DNA of 64,000 bases, from the IMG/VR virus record IMGVR_UViG_3300025289_000026, positions 1 through 64,000 of that record; one strand, given 5' to 3'. This DNA is from a virus. Made by a program: the position numbers and the translations under genes. The notes beneath the pieces are model-generated. The model was not told the DNA's origin, did no database searches, and saw only the letters and a program-made list of their open reading frames with translations. Of the stretch, positions 7,659 to 15,466 are shown one piece after another; within the stretch, counting starts at the first letter, position 1; every line of letters begins with the position of its first letter.

Positions 7659-7687
7659 AAAAAGAACTGGGGGCTATCCCCTGGTTC
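7659..7687 (-). terminator. Terminator between small-gene operon and endolysin
   Basis: Hairpin arms 7664-7673 and 7678-7687 with a 4-nt loop; minus-strand run TTTTT follows (7663-7659). On the minus-strand RNA two central positions are A/C mismatches, which on the plus strand would be G-U wobbles. The stop codon of the 7674-7868 gene lies in the hairpin. Confidence 0.55.
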
Positions 7688-7868
7688 TTTCGGGCATTCG
7701 CCCGCCGAGCTCTTGGATGAGCCGGTTGAGTTGTTCCTCCGTGGGTTCTCCCACGAGTTCACGGAATGTGAACTGGCAGATGTCGAATACATCTTCCCGC
7801 GGATTCTGCTGAACACGTTTCCGTACCTCATGCCGGATGATCGACATGGTTTGTTTATCGATTTTCAC
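7674..7868 (-). CDS. Small hypothetical protein, 64 aa
   Basis: Helical, charged protein (IRHEVRKRVQQNPRED). The GTG start shares GTGA with the stop of the upstream gene; a second possible start is the ATG 7 codons later. Last gene of the small-gene run before a terminator. Function unknown. Confidence 0.6.
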   Translation of the reverse strand: MKIDKQTMSIIRHEVRKRVQQNPREDVFDICQFTFRELVGEPTEEQLNRLIQELGGRMPERTRG

Positions 7869-8089
7869 TTGGCTACCGGTTGGTTAGGGGTTGAGGGTCT
7901 ACAGGTGCATTCGCGGGCTCGGCTGTCCTCCACCCGGACGGTCATGAGGGACCCGCCGGTCATGAGGCATTGGCGCCCGCAGGCTTCCAGGAATTCGACC
8001 TCGTGGTTTACCGGTCGCGTGACCCAGACGGCCGCCACGACCGCGAGGCTAGCGATCGCGATGCTGATGGCTTGCCACATGGTGTCCAT
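7865..8089 (-). CDS. Small single-TM protein, 74 aa
   Basis: N-terminal hydrophobic helix (about residues 6-23, AISIAIASLAVVAAVWV) then a polar tail with four cysteines (CGRQC and ECTC), suggesting disulfides in an extracytoplasmic domain. The gene overlaps the upstream gene by 41 nt and lacks a clear ribosome site, so it depends on coupling. A spanin or small envelope protein is possible, but the promoter context groups it with early genes rather than with lysis. Confidence 0.6.
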   Translation of the reverse strand: MDTMWQAISIAIASLAVVAAVWVTRPVNHEVEFLEACGRQCLMTGGSLMTVRVEDSRARECTCRPSTPNQPVAK

Positions 8090-8255
8090 GTTGTAACGCT
8101 CGGGCCGCGGCCGCGAGGTCTTCGAGGTCTTGATTGGTCATCTGGATCGCGGTCTCCATGACATCATTATCCTCGATTTCGAACGTCTCGGCCGCCAGGC
8201 TCGCGAGGTATGGGTCACTCTCCAGGATGTCGAACCTCCGGAGCACCGGGCTCAT
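8049..8255 (-). CDS. Small acidic protein, 68 aa
   Basis: Acidic helical N-terminal part (FEIEDNDVMETA) and a His/Arg-rich C-terminus (HGHHVASHQHRDR), which could bind metal or just reflect the reading frame shared with the next gene's start. ATGA overlap with the upstream gene. Unknown function. Confidence 0.55.
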   Translation of the reverse strand: MSPVLRRFDILESDPYLASLAAETFEIEDNDVMETAIQMTNQDLEDLAAAARALQHGHHVASHQHRDR

Positions 8256-8587
8256 ACTGCCACCCCGATGTCCTGGAGCCGTTGGGCAGCCAGTCCTTTG
8301 GCCACCTTGAGATTCTCGAGGATCTCGCGTTTCTGGTTCGTGAGGGTGGTGCCCTTGAGGAACTGGGTCGTCGCGATGATCCGGATGGCCGCGAAGTATA
8401 CCCCCGTGACCACGATGTCCATCGGCACGACCTCGGGCCCCAGGTCGATACCCACGTCTTGACGGACCTTCTGGTACCCGACCTTCATCTCGACCCAGCA
8501 GAGCATGGGGAAGAGGACAATCCAGAGGACAAGCGACACGGTGATCCACGCGATCTTGGTGATGATGTTGTTGAACAGGTTGTACAT
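8252..8587 (-). CDS. Membrane protein with long cytoplasmic helix, 111 aa
   Basis: One strong TM segment (about residues 11-32, IAWITVSLVLWIVLFPMLCWV) and a second moderately hydrophobic stretch (about 57-70), then a charged helical tail. A good ribosome site (AAAGGAAA) precedes the ATG. The plan could fit a holin, yet it is transcribed from a GTGTAT/CATAAG promoter shared with accessory genes and is separated from the endolysin by a terminator. Confidence 0.65.
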   Translation of the reverse strand: MYNLFNNIITKIAWITVSLVLWIVLFPMLCWVEMKVGYQKVRQDVGIDLGPEVVPMDIVVTGVYFAAIRIIATTQFLKGTTLTNQKREILENLKVAKGLAAQRLQDIGVAV

Positions 8588-8667
8588 TTGGTTTCCTTTT
8601 GTTGTTGATGATTCCATAGTGCCCGGGGGCAAGCGAGTGCCCACCCCCGGGACAAATGAGCGAGGGG

Positions 8668-8748
8668 TCAGTCGGCAAACAGGCTGTAGCCGAAGTACCC
8701 CAGGACCCCCGAGAGGATCCACAAGCCCAATGCTGTCGTTTTGTTCAT
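8668..8748 (-). CDS. Tiny membrane protein, 26 aa
   Basis: The ORF encodes a 26-residue, almost entirely hydrophobic single helix (begins MNKTTALGLWIL, ends YSLFAD). It is supported by an AAGGAGA ribosome site at ideal spacing and by its position as the first gene after the 8798-8826 promoter. Its role is unknown; small phage membrane peptides can modulate host membranes or lysis. Confidence 0.6.
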   Translation of the reverse strand: MNKTTALGLWILSGVLGYFGYSLFAD

Positions 8749-8797
8749 GATCTTTCTCCTTGTTGGTTTTGGCGAGAAATAATTTCCTCGTTAATTC

Positions 8798-8826
8798 CTT
8801 ATGACCCCTCTGGAGAGCCAATACAC
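8798..8826 (-). promoter_or_regulatory. Minus-strand promoter, class GTGTAT-N17-CATAAG
   Basis: GTGTAT (8826-8821), 17 nt, CATAAG (8803-8798), leading into the 8748 gene. Its -35 side overlaps the region just upstream of the plus-strand TATAAT box at 8835, so the two divergent promoters cannot easily be occupied together. Confidence 0.65.
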
Positions 8827-8834
8827 AGGTACGG

Positions 8835-8840
8835 TATAAT
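8835..8840 (+). promoter_or_regulatory. -10 box TATAAT, leaderless start of the virion block
   Basis: A perfect TATAAT ends 6 nt before the ATG at 8847, without a Shine-Dalgarno sequence. It opens the long plus-strand structural region. No -35 resembling TTGACA is seen 17 nt upstream. Confidence 0.5.
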
Positions 8841-8846
8841 GGCTCC

Positions 8847-9569
8847 ATGGGTACGTTCCCATGGATCAAGGTCGCGGCCCTCGGGGGCCTTGGGGCCATC
8901 CTCCCGTTGATCGTCGAGTTCGTGGGGCTCGACGGCGCCGCTGTCGCGGGGTTCCTCGCGGCCCCGGACGCCGCGGTTGTGCTTGGCCATGGCATCAGGG
9001 CCACGGGATACTTCTTCATCGGGGCTCTGTGGACAGGACTCCAGTACAAAGATCTGGTGAAGCCGAGCCATGCGGTTCAGCTCGGGATCGTGGCCCCCAT
9101 GACGGTCTCGGCCATGTTGGCCGGGCAGGCCAGTGGGCCCGAGGCCCAGGGGCACCAGGGGTATCGATTCACTGGGGTTGCGTACGCAGAAGATTCTTCA
9201 ACACCGCCCACCAGGTTCCCCAAGCTTGAGTTTGGTGACCGTATGTTTCATTCGTTTTCCCGCAAGACCCCGGAGGTCACCTGGTGGGTCATGAGCCCCG
9301 AGGTCACGGCCGACCAGGCCAACGGCTTGATGCTCAAGCTGGCGCCCCCGCCAGTCCAGGGGAAGAAGCGCAGTACCCCAAAGGATACCCCATTGATTCC
9401 CAACATTACCCCATTGGTCATCGGGCCTCACGAAGATCAAGTAGGCTACGTGGTGGTCCTGGGGCATTCAATGGGCAGGTCGGCGGCGGAGCAGTTGTTC
9501 GCCGCGGTTCGAAAGATCCCTGGGTTCGAAACTTTCCGGTTGGTCTCGTTCCCCAAGGTACAGCCGTAG
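8847..9569 (+). CDS. Membrane-associated protein, 240 aa
   Basis: The N-terminal 80 residues carry two to three hydrophobic segments (about 7-27, 32-47, 52-63), followed by a soluble domain. The C-terminal part (VGYVVVLGHSMGRSAAEQLF) contains GHSMG, which resembles the nucleophile elbow of alpha/beta hydrolases; the rest of that fold is not evident, so I do not call it a hydrolase. First gene of the plus block. Confidence 0.7.
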   Translation: MGTFPWIKVAALGGLGAILPLIVEFVGLDGAAVAGFLAAPDAAVVLGHGIRATGYFFIGALWTGLQYKDLVKPSHAVQLGIVAPMTVSAMLAGQASGPEAQGHQGYRFTGVAYAEDSSTPPTRFPKLEFGDRMFHSFSRKTPEVTWWVMSPEVTADQANGLMLKLAPPPVQGKKRSTPKDTPLIPNITPLVIGPHEDQVGYVVVLGHSMGRSAAEQLFAAVRKIPGFETFRLVSFPKVQP

Positions 9570-9593
9570 TTGTTGTCCAATTGGCCAATCTGC

Positions 9594-9599
9594 TAAGCT
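9594..9599 (+). promoter_or_regulatory. Candidate extended -10 (TGC-TAAGCT)
   Basis: CTGCTAAGCT ends 9 nt before the ATG at 9609. The identical decamer occurs 5 nt before the ATG of the lone minus gene at 16730, which is the main reason to regard it as functional. Confidence 0.4.
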
Positions 9600-9608
9600 G
9601 TAGTTCAC

Positions 9609-9875
9609 ATGAGTCTGGCGAAACGAGCATCCGACTACGCCGCGGGGCAGCCCGAACAAGAGGATCGCGCCCGTGGGCTCAAGAACGTGGCCCTGGTGGG
9701 CGGGGGGGTGCTGGCCGGTACCAAGTTGACCAAGATGATGCTAAAACGAAAGGGCGGCCAGGGGGCTGCTAACCTGTTGCTTCGTGCTCGGAAGGGTCGA
9801 CCGGCCGTCGTGAAGGCCGAACGAGTATTTCGTCCGAGCTTGTTTCAATACACTGGAAAGGCGAAAATATCATGA
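9609..9875 (+). CDS. Small basic protein, 88 aa, probable virion component
   Basis: Basic protein starting MSLAKRASDYAAG with a Gly-rich hydrophobic stretch (VALVGGGVLAGTKL, about residues 27-40). The next two genes contain related SLA-type N-terminal or internal segments, suggesting a small family. No domain recognised. ATGA overlap with the next gene. Confidence 0.65.
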   Translation: MSLAKRASDYAAGQPEQEDRARGLKNVALVGGGVLAGTKLTKMMLKRKGGQGAANLLLRARKGRPAVVKAERVFRPSLFQYTGKAKIS

Positions 9876-10636
9876 GCCTAGCTATCAAGCTCTCCAAGGA
9901 GGCCCAGGGCACCACCGTGGTGTACGGGGGTCAGCAGGAGAAGAGGCCGAGCCTATTGGGCCGAGTGGCCAAGGGGGTGGCGCTCGGAGGCCTGGCCCTC
10001 GGGGGAGTGGCGGCACTTCGGAGCGGAGCCATCGGGGCAGGGCGTGCGTCCTACGGGATCCGGAGGGCCGCGGGCCAAGGGGTAGGGGAATCGTTGGGTG
10101 GCTCGGCCAGGCACGGGGCTGGCCTGATGGGCGAGGAGATCAAGTCCTGGGGCCAGAAGATCAAGAGTTCCGTCACCCCGGGGGAAGGCGCGGGTCCTGT
10201 GCCGGCTGCAATTCGGAACGCCCGGGCCGCCACCGAGACCCCTCGGATGCGGAGGGCGAGGCAAGTGTTTCAAGGGACCCAATCGCCTAACCCCGCGACC
10301 CTTGGGACCCAGGTGTCTGTTGCTGCCAAGGGTGCCCGTAGGGCCATGGCCGGTAAGGCCGACCCGACGTCTCTTCGGTATCGACTGTTTGGCAAGGGGG
10401 CAGACATGACCTCGGCCCTCGAGTTCATGCACCTGTATGCTCAAGAGAAGACCGCGGGCCGAGGGCCAGTGGTTGTGACGAAACCGGTGGTCCAGCCGCC
10501 TACCGAAGACAAACTTGAATCCGCGCTGGATTACGTGCGGGTCAATCAACTGGGCCAAGGGGCCGCCACCATGGTCAAGCAGGAACATGACCACTCGTTG
10601 GCCCGCCGGGCAATCCAGAACTCCATCTCTCGCTAA
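9872..10636 (+). CDS. Basic Gly/Ala-rich protein, 254 aa, probable internal virion protein
   Basis: Begins MSLAIKLSKEAQG, then a Gly/Ala-rich hydrophobic stretch (about residues 34-55) and a long basic, low-complexity region; YAQEKTAGRG occurs about residue 190. Probably a DNA-facing or membrane-inserting virion protein, by composition only. ATGA start overlap with the previous gene. Confidence 0.65.
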   Translation: MSLAIKLSKEAQGTTVVYGGQQEKRPSLLGRVAKGVALGGLALGGVAALRSGAIGAGRASYGIRRAAGQGVGESLGGSARHGAGLMGEEIKSWGQKIKSSVTPGEGAGPVPAAIRNARAATETPRMRRARQVFQGTQSPNPATLGTQVSVAAKGARRAMAGKADPTSLRYRLFGKGADMTSALEFMHLYAQEKTAGRGPVVVTKPVVQPPTEDKLESALDYVRVNQLGQGAATMVKQEHDHSLARRAIQNSISR

Positions 10637-10874
10637 GCGGGCAGGTGATCCTCGGCTCGCCTCGGCCGTCGGGTCCACCATGGCGGCGAACCCTGGGCTC
10701 AAGGGTCCATTGGCTCGCGTGAGGGCCGGGGCCTTGAGTGCAGCGGACTTCATGGCGCTGTATGGTGGCCAGATGCGAGGAGCGTTCCTGGGGGCCAAGG
10801 CTAAGCACGGGCCACGACATGGCTTTTCGAACAAAAGTGTGGCAGACTATGGCAAGAGCCTTACGGAACCTTAA
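10587..10874 (+). CDS. Small protein, 95 aa, start uncertain
   Basis: The C-terminal two thirds (LARVRAGALSAADFMALYGG) look like real protein; the N-terminal part overlaps the upstream gene by 50 nt. The ATG at 10587 has AGGAA before it; an ATG at 10680 is an alternative. In the overlap it reads SLAKRAGD, resembling the N-terminus of the 9609 product, so a start very near 10626 or a frameshift from the upstream gene is also conceivable. Confidence 0.5.
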   Translation: MTTRWPAGQSRTPSLAKRAGDPRLASAVGSTMAANPGLKGPLARVRAGALSAADFMALYGGQMRGAFLGAKAKHGPRHGFSNKSVADYGKSLTEP

Positions 10875-10927
10875 GTTTCAGTTTGCACTCCGATGAATCC
10901 AGACTACAATCTCAATGGGAGCACAAG

Positions 10928-11290
10928 ATGAAAGCATCACAAGTGAATCGTGGCGTGGCCTCCAGCCTGATCTTGGGACATCTCAAGGCCGCGGGGTTTG
11001 TCCAGAACCAGGGGAAGGACCAGGAGAAACGAGCCAGTGGCCTTGATCCCAAGGTGAAGCTTGGGCTCCGGAAGGAAGCGGAATCCAGGGTGTTGGAAAC
11101 CGTGGCGGTCCAGATGTACCAGGACCCCATCCTCGCGAGAATGCTAGAGTCGGGGTTCATCAAGCAGGCGGCCCTGTTGGCCGAGGGCCGGTTTTCAGAC
11201 TGCGAAACCCTTGACAAACTAGCGTCCCTCGGGCCCCAGGGGATCCAGAAGGTCGCGTCCCAAGGATTCGAGCGCCTCGGGGCCGTATGA
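10928..11290 (+). CDS. Hypothetical helical protein, 120 aa
   Basis: Helical, basic protein with several K-x-A-S/A segments (EKRASGLDP, IKQAALL, DKLASLG, QKVASQG). The ATG at 10928 was chosen because GGGAGC precedes it at 5 nt. It overlaps the sigma-like gene by 4 nt (ATGA), so its expression is coupled to it; a regulatory partner of the sigma-like factor is a possibility, not shown. Confidence 0.7.
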   Translation: MKASQVNRGVASSLILGHLKAAGFVQNQGKDQEKRASGLDPKVKLGLRKEAESRVLETVAVQMYQDPILARMLESGFIKQAALLAEGRFSDCETLDKLASLGPQGIQKVASQGFERLGAV

Positions 11291-12024
11291 CCGAGGAATC
11301 CCGGGCCTCCCGGGAGCACGGGCTCTGGGAAGCCTGGCGAGCCAGTGGGAAGCATCCCTCGGCCCTCCGGCCCCTTGTCAACTCATTGGCCCCCCTGGTT
11401 CACAAGACTGTCAACACCTACGCGGCCGCCGATGTCGCGACCCCGGCGCTCCTGACCCAGGCGGAGAACCAGTTGATCCAGGGGCTCCACAGTTACGACC
11501 CTACCAAGGGGGCCACCCTCTCGACCCACTTGAACTGGCAGATGCGGGGTGTGGGTCGATTTGTCGAGAAGCACCAGAACCTCGCCAGGATCCCGGGGTC
11601 AAGGATTCGGCACATTGGCAAGGTCCAGTCGGCGACCAAGAGCCTGACGGAGTCGCTTGGACGTGCCCCCACGTTGTCCGAGTTGGCCCGAAAGTCCAAG
11701 GTACCAAAACATCAGGTCGAGAAGCTCCAGCGGGAGATCCGGCCGGTCCATATCCTTGGGATGGATCTGGGGAGCGAGGGCATGACCCTGTCGGACCTCG
11801 GGACCGGGGGCTTTAGCCCAGATCGTGAGCGTCTTGAGTTGCTTTACCCAGACCTTACCCCGATGGAACAGCAGGTCGTGGACTACTCGGTCGGGCGGGC
11901 GGGCAAGCCGGTGATTGAGTCGACTGGGCAATTGGCTGGCCGACTCAAGGTCTCGCCTGCTAGAATAAGTAACATCAGGGCCTCGATTACCAAGAAACTC
12001 ATGAATCTCCATTGGATACGCTGA
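11287..12024 (+). CDS. Sigma-70 family RNA polymerase sigma factor
   Basis: The 245 aa protein shows region 2 (about residues 35-100: ENQLIQGLHSYDPTKGATLS followed by an aromatic/basic stretch MRGVGRFVEK), region 3-like TESLGRAPTLSELARKSKV (about 119-137) and a region 4 helix-turn-helix at the C-terminus (STGQLAGRLKVSPARISN). This is the standard layout of group 3/4-like sigma factors with YDP-x-KGA-x-ST. It probably redirects host polymerase to phage late promoters, such as the extended -10 class seen here; that link is inference. ATGA overlap with the upstream gene. Confidence 0.85.
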   Translation: MTEESRASREHGLWEAWRASGKHPSALRPLVNSLAPLVHKTVNTYAAADVATPALLTQAENQLIQGLHSYDPTKGATLSTHLNWQMRGVGRFVEKHQNLARIPGSRIRHIGKVQSATKSLTESLGRAPTLSELARKSKVPKHQVEKLQREIRPVHILGMDLGSEGMTLSDLGTGGFSPDRERLELLYPDLTPMEQQVVDYSVGRAGKPVIESTGQLAGRLKVSPARISNIRASITKKLMNLHWIR

Positions 12025-12025
12025 C

Positions 12026-12232
12026 GTGCCGGTCGTAAGTAACACGGCTCTCGTGACCTTCCAGGCAGACTTCCGAGCCTTCGTCGCGGCCGAGAGGTTG
12101 CGGTTGGAGCAGGACAAGAGTTTCCTTCAGGAGATCAAGGTCGGGGAGGAAGAGACGTCGATCGCCGAGTTGTCCGACAGCTTAGCCGCGGCCTCGGGTA
12201 GTGAATTGGAACAATTGCTCGGAGGAACATAA
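12026..12232 (+). CDS. Small acidic helical protein, 68 aa
   Basis: Unrecognised; acidic, helical (LEQDKSFLQEIKVGEEETS). GTG start 1 nt after the sigma-gene stop, hence coupled. AGGAGG-type ribosome sequence near its end serves the following gene. Confidence 0.65.
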   Translation: MPVVSNTALVTFQADFRAFVAAERLRLEQDKSFLQEIKVGEEETSIAELSDSLAAASGSELEQLLGGT

Positions 12233-12234
12233 AG

Positions 12235-12645
12235 ATGGCCGTGACGCCCACAGAAATCATCCTGCAGCCCAATAGCCCCGAGACCCTGATGGTTGGGTCT
12301 TCCATCAATGCGTTTGTTCAGCACCGGGTGATGGGCCGCAAGACCGCGGTCACGGGAGCGGACAACACCAGTGCCCCGATCGAGCGGGTGGGGGCCGAGG
12401 TCGTGACCATCTATGTCGCGGGAACCTCGGGGGATGCGTACGAGATCCAGGCAGCCTACAGACCCGTTTACCTGGCAAACGGTACCCTTGATGTTGCGTC
12501 CACCGGGTGGGTGGCCCTGGCCTCTGGATCGATCCCTGCGACGGGTGTCGCGTCCCAGAGCTTTCAGGACGTGATGCCGGCATTTCGGGTCAAGCGTACC
12601 GTGGGGGTTGGGGCCTTTACCGTTTACGCATGGTTCATATCATAA
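12235..12645 (+). CDS. Small beta-rich virion protein, 136 aa
   Basis: Beta-rich protein ending FRVKRTVGVGAFTVYAWFIS. The product of 13311-14075 ends with a similar [14 protein letters not shown] segment, so both carry a related C-terminal beta unit. GGAGGA precedes the start. Likely a structural or decoration protein by context. Confidence 0.7.
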   Translation: MAVTPTEIILQPNSPETLMVGSSINAFVQHRVMGRKTAVTGADNTSAPIERVGAEVVTIYVAGTSGDAYEIQAAYRPVYLANGTLDVASTGWVALASGSIPATGVASQSFQDVMPAFRVKRTVGVGAFTVYAWFIS

Positions 12646-13310
12646 TGCCTTTTCTTGCTAATGATTTTGAAATCTCGAGCGCCTTTGGCCCGAGTTACTA
12701 CGGGGTTCAGGATCTTCCTGAACTCGAGGCTTTGTCACCCCCGGGGGACAATAGCTTCGCTTTTGTCGAAAGCGAGGGTTCGTGGTATTTCTACGATGCC
12801 CTGAGCATCACGGCGCCCTCAAGCCCCACGGTCATTGTTCCGGATGCCATCACGCCCCCGGATCCTGGCCGTTGGATCCAGAGTTCCGCTGGTCCCCCGC
12901 CGCCCCATAGCCACGTGATGACCGATATCTCTGATCTCGACGCCTCGGGGGTTCCCTATGCCCCAGGGGTCGTGGGGGATTGGGCTTCAGTCCCCACGGT
13001 CGTGGCGGAGGCGTTGGACGAAGCCATCAAGCGGCGCTTGAATGTTGTCAACACCGCGGTGAATTATTTGGCGACATTCAGCGATGGGTTGATCCGGGTG
13101 GCGGCCGCCGGGGTGGTGATCAGTTTGCCCGCTAGCCCGGGGGCAGGAGATGTTGGACGCTCCATCGTGGTAAAGCGGGTCCACACGGGTGCCACGTCGT
13201 CGGTTTCTGGAAATGGCAACACGATCGATGGATCGGCCAGCAGGACCCTGGTGTCCAGGTATGATGCCGAAGTTTACACGTGGACCGGTAGCGAATGGGA
13301 TGTGAATTAA
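12645..13310 (+). CDS. Virion protein with DPGRW-type module, 221 aa
   Basis: The N-terminal half matches a module seen in phage tail proteins: a short D-L-x-E-L-x-A-L segment, FAFVESEGSWYFYD and then PDPGRWIQSS (about residues 70-80). The same pattern occurs in the 17228-18205 product (NPGRWLSG). The C-terminal half is beta-rich (SIVVKRVHTGATSSVSG). The start codon overlaps the preceding stop (TAATG). Structural role inferred. Confidence 0.7.
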   Translation: MPFLANDFEISSAFGPSYYGVQDLPELEALSPPGDNSFAFVESEGSWYFYDALSITAPSSPTVIVPDAITPPDPGRWIQSSAGPPPPHSHVMTDISDLDASGVPYAPGVVGDWASVPTVVAEALDEAIKRRLNVVNTAVNYLATFSDGLIRVAAAGVVISLPASPGAGDVGRSIVVKRVHTGATSSVSGNGNTIDGSASRTLVSRYDAEVYTWTGSEWDVN

Positions 13311-14075
13311 ATGTCACACAAGACACCCACGACGATCGCTGAAGAACTGCCGGCCAACAGTATTGGCACCACCGACATTCTTGACGGTGCCATCACGGAC
13401 GCCAAGTTCCGCAACAGCCAGGCGTTCTCCGTCATCGGGCGTGCCCTGGGTTCCGCCGGGGTGCCGGCGGACATCGTGGCCGCCGTGACGGATCGTGTCC
13501 TGGCCTACAGCGGTGGTGCCCTGGTGTTCCAGCAGGTCGCCACGGCGATGCTGCAGAACAACGCCGTGACGAATGCCAAGTTGGCCCAGATGGCGGCGAA
13601 CACCTTCAAGGTCAACAACACGGGGTCACCGGCTGATCCGGTGGACGCCACCGTGGCCCAGGTGTTGGCCATATTGGGGATCTCGGCTGGCAAGCGATTC
13701 ATTACTATCCCGATCTACGGGGCCTCGGGGTCTGGGAACGTCTTTGGATCGACAACGAGTACGTCGTACACCGTGATCGCGAGGTTTCTGTATCCTGGGT
13801 CTACGACTTTTGGTACGCCCTCGGGCATTAAGGCCGATTTGTTTTCGAATAACCCAGGGGTGAGGGGTAACATCAAGGTGCGGGACGTCACCAACGCCCT
13901 GGATATCGCGGTAGTGTTTGGAAGCTCAGATCTGCCCACGACCCCTGGGATCATAACCCTCGGGGCGATATCCAATGTCCCGGTGTCCGCGGCACTTTTC
14001 GAGGTGCAGGTACGCCGCACCGTTGGGGTGGGGGCTGACGAAATCAGATGTTCAACCGTAGCGATGGAGTTCTGA
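13311..14075 (+). CDS. Tail-associated structural protein, 254 aa
   Basis: The N-terminal part has the repetitive pattern common in phage fiber/tail proteins ([18 protein letters not shown] and [18 protein letters not shown], about residues 26-100). The C-terminal part is beta-rich and ends in a [11 protein letters not shown] unit shared with the 12235 gene product. Starts immediately after the preceding stop. Confidence 0.7.
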   Translation: MSHKTPTTIAEELPANSIGTTDILDGAITDAKFRNSQAFSVIGRALGSAGVPADIVAAVTDRVLAYSGGALVFQQVATAMLQNNAVTNAKLAQMAANTFKVNNTGSPADPVDATVAQVLAILGISAGKRFITIPIYGASGSGNVFGSTTSTSYTVIARFLYPGSTTFGTPSGIKADLFSNNPGVRGNIKVRDVTNALDIAVVFGSSDLPTTPGIITLGAISNVPVSAALFEVQVRRTVGVGADEIRCSTVAMEF

Positions 14076-14076
14076 C

Positions 14077-14718
14077 ATGACGTTGAAAAAGTACCGTAGA
14101 CGTTGTAGCACCGAGGCCGGGTATGTGTACTCCGATTTTCGTACCGACGCCCAGGGCGCTCCGTCGGTGTGTCCCAACGACTCCGCCCACACGCTGGATC
14201 CTGAGGACGAGTGGGTAGTGGTCGAGAGCTACACCCAAGAGGTTCCCATCGGCGCCGAGAGCGGTCAAGTGTTGGTCAACACGGGCCAGCACAGCCATGG
14301 ATACGCAGTCCATATGAAGGGCCATCGAATCGTGATCCCCTCGGGGTCGGCGGTAGCGGTAAAAGACTACTTCAAGTTCAGCAAAGGAGACCCTCTTGTC
14401 GACTACCCCGTGGAGATATTTTCTGGTGCCATTAGGGTATCGGGTGCCCAAGACGGTGATATTATCGACGTCGACATGGTGGTGAAGGACGGCGGCGGCC
14501 CGGGAGTCGATATCGTGGCCGCGAGTTTCTTGAGTTCGTTTTACCCCAACGGAACTGCCGTCGGGGTCTACGAACTCCATGATTTCGTTCCGCCCGACAA
14601 GGCCAAGCTGCTGCCCGCGGGAATATACTTGCGGACGATCTACACGCCGGTGGCGGCACTGCCCAACGATGTCGTGGTCAAGGCGTTGGTCACGGCGTTC
14701 AAAGACCCGTTGGTGTAG
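14077..14718 (+). CDS. Beta-rich structural protein, 213 aa
   Basis: Contains two Cys (RRCSTEAGY and CPNDSAH) near the N-terminus, compatible with a small metal site, then a beta-rich body. Begins 1 nt after the preceding stop. No family recognised; virion role inferred from location. Confidence 0.65.
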   Translation: MTLKKYRRRCSTEAGYVYSDFRTDAQGAPSVCPNDSAHTLDPEDEWVVVESYTQEVPIGAESGQVLVNTGQHSHGYAVHMKGHRIVIPSGSAVAVKDYFKFSKGDPLVDYPVEIFSGAIRVSGAQDGDIIDVDMVVKDGGGPGVDIVAASFLSSFYPNGTAVGVYELHDFVPPDKAKLLPAGIYLRTIYTPVAALPNDVVVKALVTAFKDPLV

Positions 14719-14796
14719 GGTGGCCGGGGGGGCGTTGTCTGGCTTTGGGTACCTGTGGGGTATTGCCGTCAGAAATATCGGGTATAGGGTTTGCAC

Positions 14797-15012
14797 ATGG
14801 GTATAGAGGAAGACATCGAGAATGTGAAAGAGTCGGATACAGAGTTCAAGCTGTACACGAATGGAACCCAGGAACACACCGTGATGCTGTGGCACAAAAG
14901 GATTGTCGGGCACCTTAAACATATGTTTTTCCGTAAAGGAGCGGGTACAAAAACAGTGGACTTCGTCGTGGAGATCGAGGTAGACGACGACGAGCTAGGA
15001 AACGGGAAATAG
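14797..15012 (+). CDS. Small protein, 71 aa
   Basis: Acidic at both ends, basic in the middle (LWHKRIVGHLKHMFFRKG). A 78-nt gap precedes it, containing GGTATAGGG 8 nt before the ATG, which may be a weak member of the leaderless -10 class. Function unknown. Confidence 0.6.
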   Translation: MGIEEDIENVKESDTEFKLYTNGTQEHTVMLWHKRIVGHLKHMFFRKGAGTKTVDFVVEIEVDDDELGNGK

Positions 15013-15028
15013 TCTCAAAGGAAATCTT

Positions 15029-15424
15029 GTGGAACTTTTTTCAAACCCCACCGGTGCCCTCCGGCAGGTATCGAAGATCGTGCTGATCGCCACGGGGGTC
15101 TTCTGGGGGCTATATGACGTCATCCCGATGCTCAACCAGGGGCGGGGTGATACGTTGTCGGAAAACCTTCGTGACTGGAGCCGCAGGGCCTGGGTGTTGC
15201 CGTGGTTCTGGGGGGCGCTGAGTGCTCATCTGTTTCTCAACACCGGGCAACCCCAAGACTACCGGCAACGGTTCCTCATCGCCGCCGGGGTGTTGGCGGC
15301 GTTGATCGTGGCGAATGTCGTGACTTGGTACGGCCTGCGTTGGGAAGCCGGGGTCGGCTGGAGGACAGGGTTGTTTTTCCTCGGGATCGCCGCAGGGTTG
15401 CTCCTGTGGAGTCAGAACCAGTAG
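15029..15424 (+). CDS. Three- to four-TM membrane protein, 131 aa
   Basis: Hydrophobic segments at about residues 16-32, 54-70, 83-101 and 109-126 with short polar loops. GTG start with AAAGGAAA at good spacing. It lies beside another small membrane protein (15467) in the structural block; the pair could form a holin/antiholin set, but there is no lysin next to them. Confidence 0.7.
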   Translation: MELFSNPTGALRQVSKIVLIATGVFWGLYDVIPMLNQGRGDTLSENLRDWSRRAWVLPWFWGALSAHLFLNTGQPQDYRQRFLIAAGVLAALIVANVVTWYGLRWEAGVGWRTGLFFLGIAAGLLLWSQNQ

Positions 15425-15466
15425 ACTAAAGAGGAACCACCAAGGCAATGCACCAAGGGATACCAG

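Noticed and set aside
7035-8096. Long plus-strand ORF (353 aa) opposite the endolysin and small genes
   Set aside because: It is antisense to a clear GH19 endolysin, has low-complexity composition and no ribosome site; a consequence of G/C-ending codons on the other strand.
8847-9569. Alpha/beta hydrolase based on GHSMG
   Set aside because: Only the pentapeptide is present; the surrounding catalytic Asp/His pattern and domain size do not fit.
9812-9834. Another GTGTAT on the minus strand with AAATAC 17 nt away
   Set aside because: Lies inside a plus-strand gene, the second hexamer does not match CATAAG and no minus gene follows.
14044-14922. Minus-strand ORF of 292 aa
   Set aside because: Antisense to a coherent plus-strand gene series with overlapping starts and stops; no ribosome site.
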